A stretch of 64,000 bases of DNA, from contig CM032815.1 of the NCBI GenBank assembly GCA_019155185.1, positions 8,937,001 to 9,001,000 of the forward strand, in the 5' to 3' direction. The position numbers and the translations under genes were made by a program. Of the stretch, positions 23,601-33,644 are shown piece after piece (position 1 is the stretch's first letter; each line of letters opens with the position of its first letter). Source of the stretch: Beaufortia kweichowensis (taxonomy: Eukaryota; Chordata; Actinopteri; Cypriniformes; Gastromyzontidae). Below the pieces are notes generated by a model that worked only from the letters and a program-made list of their open reading frames with translations, ran no database searches and was not told the origin of the DNA.

Positions 23601-26493
23601 TGCTGTAATGAGCAGCAAAAGAACCACAGCCAGATAAATATTCAATCCCAGCGCCTGATTTATAAAAATGGCTCCAGCAAACATATCTGCCTGAGATGGG
23701 AAACAAAAAAGTAGGTGGTGGACATGTTAGAGTACTTTAGATTGACTTAACAGGGCAATAAAAGGTATTTTCACTTAGACGGTGACTGCCATTTCAGATC
23801 TATTATCAAACTGCTCATGTTTAGTTAAGATTTAATGTAAATATTATCTACAAACTAATAGGTTACTGCATTTTATTGTATTATCTATTTATTGCTATTA
23901 AAGAACAGATATGATAAGAGTAAACATGAACATCAAAAGGCCAATTGACTGTATATTGTTGTAACAGTTTATATAAATACAGAGTACACAATGCCTAACT
24001 TTATTAAAAATATTTCTAAACTGAATATTTGTCTTTTTTTAATATCAAATCCTCAAAACAAGATGCTGTACATTTATTTTATGGTTAAAAAACTAAGTTA
24101 TTTACCAATAGGGTGTAAAATTGAACATGATTTATTCGATATTTATTGGAAAAAATCATGTGGTTTTTAAAAAATTTACATATTTTTACATTTAAGTCAA
24201 AAGGATTTTTGCAATATATTTTATAATCAAAAAAGGACTAAAATATATGTTGTCTGACTTGACAGCAAGTGCATAAATATAATAATCATTAAGTAATAAT
24301 CATTTTTGACATTGTAGATGCTGAACTCACAGAGATTTTGGTGAAGACATAGAGACACAGGGAAAGCACTGAGAGGTAAATACGGATGCGCTGCCCTCCA
24401 AAGCGTTTCTTTAGGTATTCTGGCATGGTCACCACCTGCACATAACATGAACAAACGACCATAAAAAGATAAGAGATACAGTTAGAGACGGCAGTCTATA
24501 AGTCTGTATGTAAGCAAATATTGAAAGTGTTGCTTTGCAATGTAAAATACAGATGAACAAATGAAAGCCTACCCCAGCCTTTATGTACACAGGCACAAAC
24601 AGCCATCCCAGAATAATCACCATAACAAGAGCCTGAGTAAAAACAAATCAAAAACAGGCTGTAATTACAGTAAGACATTACTGAAAGTTATACATTCTTT
24701 AATATTCTTAATATTACATTTTTACATGATTTTTAATAAAAATTATTATTATTATATTATTAAATGTTAATTGCAATCCAGTAAATATTAGTTATTTTTG
24801 TTTTTAAAAGAAATAAATAAAACCTCTGCATATTGTTAAAACTATCCATTCTTTACTGCAAAATATGTGGAATATTTTATTTATTTTTAATGATCCTTAT
24901 GATTAATTTTTTAGGGCATAAACATAAATCATACATATTTGCAAATTATTACATTTTTAACATACATTCCACTCAAATCCTCCAATGGCAATACCAGCAG
25001 AAGCTCCCGTTCCTGCTATTCCCACAAAATGGCCACTTCCAATGTTACTCGCAAAAAGTGAAGCTCCAATCTGAAAAGAGTTAAAAGAGTTAAGAATAAT
25101 CTAATGGAAATATGTCCCGTATTAAACGAAATCATATTTAATCTGACGGTCTTAACCCCGATAGAAACATGCACTTTTGATCAACAGAAGGATTGTGGGA
25201 TTTTCTGTGAAAACACGTTTGAAGAGTGTTGCTTCAGAATATATTAACTCTGTCTACTGTTTGACTATATCTGGCAATGCAATCACCATTATGATAAGCT
25301 ATGAAAACTGATTCTTCTGTACTTTCTGTAACAATAATGATTGCAACAATGAACCTTGTAATAACATACTGTATATAAAAGGTTCATTTCAAAAGGCCAA
25401 AGAATGATAACTCAATAAAACTTTACATGAGAAAACAGATAAAGAGTGTCTGTGCTCAAAGTTCTGAACTGTGGAACACATTTGGTATCAAACATTTATG
25501 GCTTTTTAAAAGACTTTGTTCGCCAGGGTTACCATGAAAAGCATGCAATAGTAAAATAAAGGGGCAGTTAGGGACATTATCATGCCATATCAATGCTAAT
25601 GTGCAGCTGTTATCGATTAAAAGATAATGTATCCAACTTTTATGACCAATTTTATCTTAGATAGTAGAATACAACAGTTTAGGTAACATCCTTGTAGGAG
25701 TTATGAAACAATCCATAATCAAAAAATCCTTCCATTTCGAATAGTTTGTGGATGTCAAAATGCAGTTTATGCTTTTTTTTATTTCATACAAGTTTATTTC
25801 CTTACCGGCCACCACACCATACTTCTGCCAGCCAGGAAAAATCCTCCTACGGTGGCTCGGTTGGTCTTCACCATTGCCTTTAAACAAATAAAGCAGTGTC
25901 ACATTTGTTGTTAAACAAATTAATAAATTGTTATTCAAGAACCTGGTTATATTTTAAAAATATATTTGCATTTTCTCTAGAGGATTTAAATATTTGTGAA
26001 GAGTGCAGGAGGATTTCAGTTGTGCAAATAAGGTTATGAATTATGCAGTATCAGGTTTTCATTAAATATCTCATTATGACTAATTAAAACACATATTTGA
26101 AAAATAGATTTGTACACTGTTGTTGCTTTTCACAACAACTATTAGAATCACTCCACTGCTTTATATATACAGTAAGTACAGTATTGTATCAGTTTATTGT
26201 TTCTGTAACACCGTTGTAATACTGTACTGTATATTACATTGCATTATACTTTCTATGAAATCTGCCTGAAATCTCACCCAGCTTTCACACATTCACACAA
26301 GGTTAACAATTTACAACCAGAGTAAAATGTTTTACAGAGATAGAAAATACTGACCACTTACCCATACTCCCACAGCCAGAACCACTAGAAAATATATAAC
26401 AATCACAGAGATGTCTGCTGCATTGTTAATCGCAATAGTCTTGTTTTGTCTTTCATTCCGGAGCCAGGAGAATCCAAAATAATCGGCACCCAT
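18303..26493 (-). CDS. slc5a1: Sodium/glucose cotransporter SGLT1 (solute carrier 5A1)
   Basis: Fifteen coding exons on the minus strand: 26493-26362, 25877-25806, 25070-24966, 24632-24573, 24435-24331, 23690-23585, 22515-22435, 22284-22073, 21063-20928, 20832-20725, 20600-20450, 20347-20179, 19836-19621, 19249-19144, 18517-18303. They join to 657 aa (human 664). Residues matching the human sugar site are present: Asn77, His82, Glu101, Tyr286-Trp287 in WYWCTDQ, Lys317 and Gln453 in FDYVQSITSY. The C-terminus LTDTSEKPLW..N is that of SGLT1. The product imports glucose or galactose with Na+ across apical plasma membranes. ATG 26493 has a good Kozak context (AAAATGG); upstream frame has only GTG. 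A Trp of human IFWKRVNEP is Cys473 here. SGLT2 or SGLT4 fit less well, and linkage to ywhah and depdc5 supports slc5a1. Confidence 0.95.
20601..20638. repeat. (CA)n/(TG)n microsatellite at a splice acceptor
   Basis: A CA run (TG on the transcribed strand) ends four bases before the 3' splice site of slc5a1 exon 11 (GTGAAG|GTCTC, exon start 20600). It replaces the usual polypyrimidine tract. Confidence 0.95.
21290..21560. repeat. Dispersed repeat X, copy 2, with AT palindromes
   Basis: GTTATGAAAATTTGTCA, ATTTATTCTTAGACCT and AATATATAGTTTGTCATGAT are shared, in the same order, with the copy at 26.8-27.0 kb. The middle is expanded by TATATAGTTTATTAT-type palindromes. It lies in the slc5a1 intron between exons 8 and 9. 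Confidence 0.6.
21904..21923. repeat. (TG)n microsatellite
   Basis: A short TG run of about 20 bases within an slc5a1 intron. Confidence 0.9.
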
Positions 26494-26792
26494 TTTGACA
26501 GTGTTTCGGATGGGGAAGCAGTTCACCACACTGTGTCCCTTCTGACACGAGTCTGATGGTGAAGACACCTGACGCACACACTTTCACCTGCGGGAGTGTG
26601 ACTGCATGCAAACACGTTTAACTATATATGTGCGTCTGGCGCTGGGTGTGACCTTCGCGGAGTTAATTATAAAAGTGTGTTGGTGCCTCAGAGCTGTCAA
26701 AAATCTGAGATTGTGTGCTGGTGAAGGAATCATTAATGATCAACTTGGTAGGAAGGAACAGTTCATGAATGTCCACATCACCTGCATCTTAA

Positions 26793-27010
26793 CCTGATAA
26801 CTGTCACTGCACATATTGAGCATACACATGAAAATGCACTACAATTTTTACATTTTAGATATTTTTGAGGTCTTTTTCTAAATAACATTACCATTGCTTT
26901 TTTTAGTTTATATTTTTTGTTATGAAAATTTGTCAGACATTTATTCTTCAGTCTTAGACCTTTCCATTAATATATAGTTTGTCATGATAAGATTATTTGA
27001 TTAGATGATT
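26793..27010. repeat. Dispersed repeat X, copy 3 (fullest)
   Basis: It combines the 5' part seen at 2752 (CTGATAACTGTCACTGCA, ATTGAGCATACACATGAAAA) with the 3' part seen at 21.3 kb (GTTATGAAAATTTGTCAG, AATATATAGTTTGTCATGAT), so it links the other two copies into one family. Confidence 0.6.
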
Positions 27011-27693
27011 ACATAATTAGATTATCGAATTGAATTATGAAATATTAAAGTGAACAGAGAAAAAGTGTTTCACCTGTGAAACACTGACAGTTAACAGGAT
27101 AATAATTGCTTTTATTAAGTCAGCTATGTCATAGAGATCATCAAATGCGGGACTGTAGATAAAAAAAGTGACAAAAGTTGCAAAAAGATTAAACTTTTTT
27201 AAATCTGCTTTACATAAGTGTTCAACCGAAGATACACTAATGAACATTTAGACAGAAGAAAGGACAGATGTGTAAATCGAACCTGCCTAGGTTAGATATG
27301 TTAGTATTTCTTTTTATTTTAATGGCAGTTTCTCAAGCAGTTTTAAACCAGTCAACCTAAAAATAACATTCTTAATCACTGGATGGAATTACGTCAAAAC
27401 AGCAAGATGCTTTTTGTCCCCATTTGTTTACATCACAGGTTACTATAACAGAGGTGGCAGCTGAGATTGTCAACACCCTGTTCTTGGGTGAAACAACAAG
27501 GAAACTGCATGAATTTTAACTACTATCTTTTAGTTCAGGTAATAAAGCACATTATTTTTCCCCACACCTGCTTAAACACAGTTTTGCTCAATCATTAACC
27601 TGAGATTGCTCGAACAATTTCAAGTGCTGACAAAAGATGCATGTTTTCTTTTATTCACAGAAGAGTGAGCGTATAAACAAAATATCCAATTTT

Positions 27694-27757
27694 ACATTTA
27701 CATTTAGGCATTTAGCTGATGCTTTTATCCAAAGCGACTTACAAATATTAGGAGACA
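27694..27757 (-). repeat. SINE tail fragment
   Basis: acatttacatttaggcattt, then a GATGCTTTTATCCAAAGCGACTTAC core. This is the conserved 3' tail of the fish tRNA-SINE seen complete at 32736-32884. No head is present. Confidence 0.75.
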
Positions 27758-29221
27758 ATTTTAGGAGTTTTCTTTTATATTTATCAATTTTTTTTAAACA
27801 AATGAAATAACTATTTTATCATATATTTTACAAATTGTGTTAAAAACAGACTAAAAGTTAAAATCAGGTTATTTGATACCGTGTCTGCTGTGACAAAGAT
27901 GCGATTATCAACTTCCCAGCAGTACCCAAGAACTGTATCTCATGAGCAGGAATTGGAAAATGTTTATCGTTAAGATGTTATGTATCTATTGTCATAAACA
28001 TCTGAACTTCTGAACCCAAATGAACGTGGCCTTCAGATTGTGTTCTTGCAGCTTCAACTACACGATTATAAATCGATCAAAGCATGTAAATGCTGCATAC
28101 TGGTGCAATCACTATTTATGGCATTTATGGCACTGTAGACACATGAGCGGGAATCTGTGCCAACGCTTTTTACATAAGCAAAGAGCAAGACCGCATTGGC
28201 TAAAGGGCTGATGACTAATAAGAGTTTGCAAGAATTATGATATTATTATGTATGCTAATTAATGATTATATCAATCTCACTCTGTTAAATATTGTATTTG
28301 GTTTTATAAACAGTTCAATACTTTTTGCAGTCCTGCAAATTTGCAGAGAAATCAGTATGTCCATTTTAAAACACATTGGATTGAAGAAAAAGTTGATGTT
28401 TAATTACAAAAAAAACCTGCTTAACTATACAAAGCAAAATTTGCTAAAATAGTGGCATGAGTTTTAATGTTTGACAAAACCAGTTGGATAACTGTTAATA
28501 ACTGTTTATTAAAACTGTTCATTTTACAGGTCTGTAGTTTGAGACACTAAAATTGACATATTTAACTGTTCAGGTTCATTTTTGATATCATAGTGGAGTT
28601 TAATGCACATTATTCCTGTATATAGTTATGAAAAAGTCTGTCTTCATTATCTTCTTTTAAAATTCAAACTTCTCCTGCCTCCAAAACAGCTTTTTCTTCT
28701 TGGCCGTCATCAAGGCTGCGTAAGCTATTAGTTGATGTTATTGTTATTAAATATAATTAAATGGCAAATAATCGTGGCAATGTAATTACACATTTGGCAT
28801 TGTGGTACTGGTCATTAGCTGGGGAGACATTTGCAAGGCCATATTCTGATCCATCTCTATTTGGATATGGAAGTATATAATACTGGTTGGATCATAAAAA
28901 CGATTTATTCTGTTATAAAACAATATCATTCTTGATACATCATAAAAACTATTCATTCTGATATGGAAGAACATCAAAATAGATAATAGTTTATATGATG
29001 CAATCATTTTTTTGATAGCTACATTTAAGCCCCGCCCTCTCACGTTTAATATTCTGAAATAAAATGCGCTGAAACGCTCTCTCATGTGGGCAATAAATTA
29101 TTCATTTTTAATTAATAATAAACCATGTGGTGTGCGTGAATGTATAAAAAAGTTAAAAGATTGTGAACCCGAAATGAAGTGTCAGAGATATCATACTGAG
29201 AGTTCCCATGGTAGGCAATGT

Positions 29222-29227
29222 CTTTAA
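29222..29227 (-). promoter_or_regulatory. ywhah: Possible poly(A) signal (ATTAAA) of ywhah
   Basis: Minus-strand ATTAAA, 700 bases past the ywhah stop. 14-3-3 mRNAs usually have long 3' UTRs, so 29222-29927 is a plausible 3' UTR; other AT-rich signals exist further on. Confidence 0.3.
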
Positions 29228-29927
29228 TGTTATTCTTTCATAACCTTGCATATGTAATCCTAATCAAGACTCTTAAATCACATAACAGAGTGCCGTTCAC
29301 CTACTGGATGACGACGGGCTGTTCTGAGATCAGCAGACATACACAATTCACAGGGCTAGCAAGGTGTACAGGGTGAGCTTCATGGAGGAAGGACAGACAA
29401 ACACATCTAAGCAGCGACTGAGGTACAGATGATGGAGAACGTAACTGGTAAGAAGGTGTAACATTTGCACTGTACTGTGCCACGTACTGAAGAACTCATT
29501 CTGTAATGAGTGTTACAGAGTTTCTACAAAGATCAAGTCCTTACAAGTACACACTAAGTAGTTGTCACGTTGAGACCAGCAGGCTAATTATCAGACTCGT
29601 CGAGGGGAGAAGGAAGAGAAACGCGTACAGAAAAGGGTCAGGATAGAGAGAAAAAGAGTTACAAATCAAAACACGAATACCATTTTTTTTTTACCAAAAG
29701 ATGCTGATGTTCCATGGTTTTGATTCAGCGATCTTGAAATGTCATGATTATACACCAGCACCCTATCAGTAAAAAAAGAAGTAAAAGAGGCCCTGAGGAA
29801 CCAAAGAGGAGCTTCTAGGTGTCACACAGAGAAGAAAAGGTAAAAGAGAGGTCTGGGGAGAAGACATCGTGGATGGGACAGACGGGTGCTACTGCAGCTA
29901 GAAGTGAGAGCAGACGCGGCTAATCTC

Positions 29928-31989
29928 TCAGTTGTTGCCGTCTCCTCCTTCGCTGTCCTGCTGGTCGCTGGTCCACAGGGTGAGGTTGTCCCGCAGAAGC
30001 TGCATGATGAGCGTGGAGTCCTTATAGGAGTCCTCGTTCAGATTGTCCAGGTGGCCGATGGCGTCATCGAAGGCCTCCTTGGCGAGCTGGCAGGCCTGCT
30101 CAGGTGCGTTTTGGATTTCGTAGTAGAACACGGAGAAGTTGAGCGCCAGGCCCAAGCGGATGGGGTGGGTGGCCGGCATGCCCTTGCTAATTTCGAAGGC
30201 TTCCTTGTAGGCCCCTTCGGACGATTCGACGGCAGAGGCCCTCTTTTCGCCGGTGGCCACCTCGGCAAGATAACGGTAGTAGTCGCCCTTCATCTTCAGG
30301 TAGAAGACCTTGCTTTCTACCTGGGTTTCGTCGCAGTTCTTGATGAGGTACTGGTCCAGCAGGGTCAGGACATCCTGGCACACCGATTCCAGCTCCTTCT
30401 CGATTGTCTCTCGGTAGACGCGCACCAGTTCCAGCTTCTTCTCGTTGCCGTCCGCCGCCGTCTTCTGCTCTATGCTGGATACCACGCGCCAAGATGATCG
30501 TCGGGCGCCCACCACATTCTTGTAGGCCACGGAGAGCAGGTTGCGGTCTTCGTTGGACAGCGGCTCGTTCAGCTCTGTGACCTGATGGTGCAGAAAGGAA
30601 GGGGTATGTTGGGTCAATATACAGCAACACAAATACCAAATGGTTTGAATTTCTAACACCCATAAGGTTAGTATACCATGTACAAAGGGTCAATCAAATA
30701 CATAAAAGTAGAAGAATTAAATCAAAATGTATTTGCTATTTAAGAAGGATAAATCTATACTGTTTTTGAGACTATTCTTCTGCTGAAATCATAATTTGGA
30801 ATTTTCATTTTCATCAATTGTAATTGTAAATAATCCATTACAATGTATTTATATATGCAATTGTACATTGTAATGGATGGATAAAATGAATTTAGTGTGG
30901 GTGAAAAACATGTTATTAAATTATTAAATCAGTATCAGAATAATATTAAAAAAGTAAAATGCTAATGTTGGGAACACGGCTCACTACTCTTATGAAAATA
31001 ACCATGGTTTAACGATAGTAACCACATTTTTACTAAGGTAATCATACATTTACTATGGTCTCCCTATAATAAAATTCAACTATAAAAATACAATGGTAAT
31101 CAGTTTGCCAAAATACCATGGTAATTACACTTCCATTAATTTTGTTTTATTAATTTCCCAAAGGAGATATTGAAATCAGCCATTAAACATCAATATCAGT
31201 TAAAAACCAAGATTTCCCTATTTTCTAAATCCCTAATACAATGTCAATGAGAAACCTGAATACACTAATACTCTAAAGTCAAAGTTGTTTAATGTTTTAA
31301 CAACAAATAATATTATAACAAAAGCATCCGTGTCCAGATGGATCAAACTGACGTGACTTTGATCCTTTGTGCTCTTCTGTCAAAGCGCACAGCCGATTCA
31401 CATGCGCTTCATTCACACTGTCACAATTAAACATCAGCTGACGAGCCCGTGTGAGTTTTATTTGATTATACAAGACATTTTATGATTAAAATTGAACTCT
31501 GTTTTTGCTTTTTATTGTTATCATGTCGTCAGAGAAGATGCACAATGGATGTGACTGGCGATGTCTTAGCGCCGCCCATGTTCATCCACTGTTACGATTG
31601 ATGTGCACGATATTGAACCGAAACCTGCGATTTATGAGCTTTCTGTTCCCTCATCCGCCCTTTCCCGTGCTTTATTTATCATGACATATCTTCATTTTTC
31701 AATTTACGAGCTCAGGTTTCCAGTGCATAACATATATACTTAATATATAACAAAGAGATCCTGCTCATGACAAAGGCGACAGTATCTGCGGTTGTATTAG
31801 ATAGAAATACATGTTAATTTATGCATCTTTTTCATCAATGCATCGCTAAGGTGATCGAATATGTATTGGAATAATATATGTATATTAATAATGATGACCC
31901 ACCAGCTTCATCGCAGAGGCCATATCATCATAACGCTCCGCCTGCTCGGCCAAACGGGCTCTCTGGATCAGTTGTTCCCTGTCAGCCAT
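29928..31989 (-). CDS. ywhah: 14-3-3 protein, eta type
   Basis: Exon 1 is 31989-31903 (29 codons, donor CTG|GTGGGT) and exon 2 is 30581-29928. Together they give 246 aa, the length of human eta. The protein has the nine-helix 14-3-3 fold sequence: N-terminal dimerisation segment RARLAEQAERYDDMA, the phosphopeptide-binding residues in VVGARRSSWRV and KGDYYRYLAE, and the C-terminal LIMQLLRDNLTLWTSDQQ. It binds phosphoserine/threonine partners as a dimer in the cytosol. Eta and gamma are close; the C-terminal GGDGNN is gamma-like, but the order slc5a1-ywhah-depdc5 matches human 22q12 and favours eta. Odd points are EISKGMPATHPIR, one residue shorter than the usual EISKEQMQPTHPIR, and IGHLDNL in place of the nearly invariant IAELDTL. 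Confidence 0.9.
30996..31130. repeat. CCATGG-rich palindromic repeat (weak call)
   Basis: Alternating AACCATGGTTT, ACTAAGGTAA, TTTACTATGG and ATACCATGGTAATTAC motifs resemble a known type of cyprinid fold-back repeat. It is in the single ywhah intron. Boundaries are uncertain. Confidence 0.4.
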
Positions 31990-32500
31990 CCTCTCTGCTC
32001 AAAAACTCTCTCGCTCGGACGGTTTCGGTCGCTCCGGGCTTCGGTCGGTCGGTCTCACCGCAGAACAGAGCGCGCGCCCCGGTCAGCACACACAAGCGCG
32101 AGCAGAATCTGGAGCAGCCGCGCACGTGAGCGTGGATCAGCGAGCCAAGGCTTGAAAGTGCAAATTAATAATTTTCTATATTTTTAATGTAATTTCTATT
32201 CTTGCAAGGCTTGCTCCCCTCCCGGCCCTCTGTCATCCAGGTTCCGTCTAGCTCTTTTTCTCTCCGCTTTCGGCTTTGTGGGGCACTGCTGCTGCAAGCG
32301 TCCTGTCAATCCTTGCGAACAGGGTGGAGGGGGAGATGGGGGGTGCGCGCGCACTCAATGTATTTCACGATGACGTCATTTTCTAAAAATAGCCGCGAGC
32401 CCTGCAGGCGCGCACCTGCGCAGTGAGGTTTACTGCATTGTTCATTGCAGCGGGCCACGGCGCATGCGCGCGATAAGAACCGCTTCCGCATTTAAATGAA
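31990..32500 (-). promoter_or_regulatory. ywhah: CpG-rich ywhah promoter with CRE and NRF1 sites
   Basis: This is the most CpG-dense stretch in the window, directly upstream of the ywhah ATG. It contains a perfect CRE TGACGTCA (32371-32378), a MEF2/TATA-like CTAAAAATAG (32383-32392), and a perfect NRF1 palindrome GCGCATGCGC (32460-32469) with another TGCGCA half-site near 32416. The transcription start is probably between about 32000 and 32350. Confidence 0.65.
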
Positions 32501-32735
32501 GATGCTCGTGTTGAAAGGCTTCTGTCAAGTTACTGCTTAATGATTGTCCACACAACATGCGGGAACCGGTATGGACAGATGCGTGTTTTCAGAGTAAACA
32601 AAGGTCATTCTTTTTATAAACAAGTGCAGTTACTGCATTATAACAGTGGTATTTAATGTAATCCTTTTGACCTTGGGGGCAATGTAAAAGGTCATTGGGG
32701 TGTTCATATTTTTTTACACAGTTCACCACAACTCC

Positions 32736-32884
32736 CTTACATTTACATTAATGCATCTGGCAGATGTTACCCAAAGGGACTTACACATTATAGCCTACAT
32801 TTTATCTGTATGTTCCCTGGGAATCGAACCCAGAACCTTTGCGCTGCCTACCCACCATGCCCTACCCACTGAGCTACAGGAAAC
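32736..32884 (-). mobile_element. tRNA-derived SINE, nearly complete
   Basis: On the minus strand it starts with a tRNA-like head (A box TAGCTCAGTGGGTAGGG, B box GGTTCGATTCC) and ends in a tail related to AAGTCGCTTTGGATAAAAGC and ATGCATAAATGTAA. This is a common cyprinid SINE structure (HAmo-like). The plus-strand ORF across it is an artefact of the tRNA-like part. Confidence 0.85.
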
Positions 32885-33546
32885 TGACTCAAGTAAAAGG
32901 CCATATTTAAGTAAAATCCCATAAAAAATTCAGGGTGATGAGCCAGAAGTGCTAAAATGCTTCCGGGTTTTGCCTACAGAAATAAGTCATCCCTGCTGCA
33001 CTCTATATTAATTGACCTTTTGCTAAGCCCGCCCCCTGAACAATTAACGGTTAACTGTGCTCATATATTAAAAGGATGTTAGCTTGAAATTATTAAAGCG
33101 GCAGTAAATGCAATCAAAGTCAACTGGAAGGAGAACAGCTTCATTTGACAAATGGTAACATTAGTGTAAATTAACAGACCTAATAATTCTACGATTTAAC
33201 ATCACCTCTACTATGACCTAAATATGCAAATTAATGTAAAGTTAATAACACAAATTAAATTGGAACAAATGTAAATGTCCTAATGAATTTTGTACACAAT
33301 CATTTGCAGATGATAAAAAATGTATTTTTCCGCATAATGCACTTAGGATTCGGTAATGTGTAGGGCGGAGCTTAGCAGAAGGTGAATTTGCTGATTATTA
33401 TTGCTACGTGCAATTTGCTTAAGACCTACCATTCAAACCCAATCAAACCTGTAATGGCTTCAGGACCAAAAGCATTGCTGACACTCTGTAAACATACAGT
33501 ACAGAATGACTCATCCATTTGAGTGTTTGATGAAGAGGCAGTTTGC

Positions 33547-33552
33547 TTTATT
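33547..33552 (-). promoter_or_regulatory. depdc5: Poly(A) signal of depdc5
   Basis: AATAAA on the minus strand, the first canonical signal after the stop codon. It implies a short 3' UTR of about 110 bases. Confidence 0.5.
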
Positions 33553-33644
33553 TATCTCTGATTAGATGGTAGCAGCAGTACATTAGCACTCAATGCAGCA
33601 TCACACTTCCTCGGTTTCTCTGACACAGTATCTATTTCCTTTCC

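Larger units (their letters stand above)
26494..29221. other. slc5a1 5' flank and intergenic region
   Basis: It holds the slc5a1 5' UTR and promoter (26494 to about 26650, no obvious TATA), a dispersed repeat X copy (26793-27010), a SINE tail (27694-27757) and an AT-rich stretch. Nothing encodes a recognisable protein. The ywhah 3' UTR probably starts near 29222. Confidence 0.4.
32501..33644. other. Intergenic region and depdc5 3' UTR
   Basis: It holds a nearly full SINE (32736-32884) and otherwise unremarkable DNA. The depdc5 3' UTR is the right end; the nearest minus-strand AATAAA is at 33547-33552, 92 bases past the stop codon. Confidence 0.5.

Noticed and set aside
26494..26577. N-terminal extension of slc5a1
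   Set aside because: The upstream frame starts only with GTG; the first ATG, at 26493, has a good Kozak context.
29886..30497. 203-aa plus-strand ORF
   Set aside because: It is antisense to the conserved ywhah exon 2 and has no family resemblance.
32808..32884. Possible tRNA gene
   Set aside because: It has A and B boxes but is followed directly by the SINE tail and has mismatches in the tRNA stems.
32700..32924. Plus-strand ORF with LGIEPRTFALPT
   Set aside because: This is the familiar translation of a tRNA-SINE in reverse and is not a gene.
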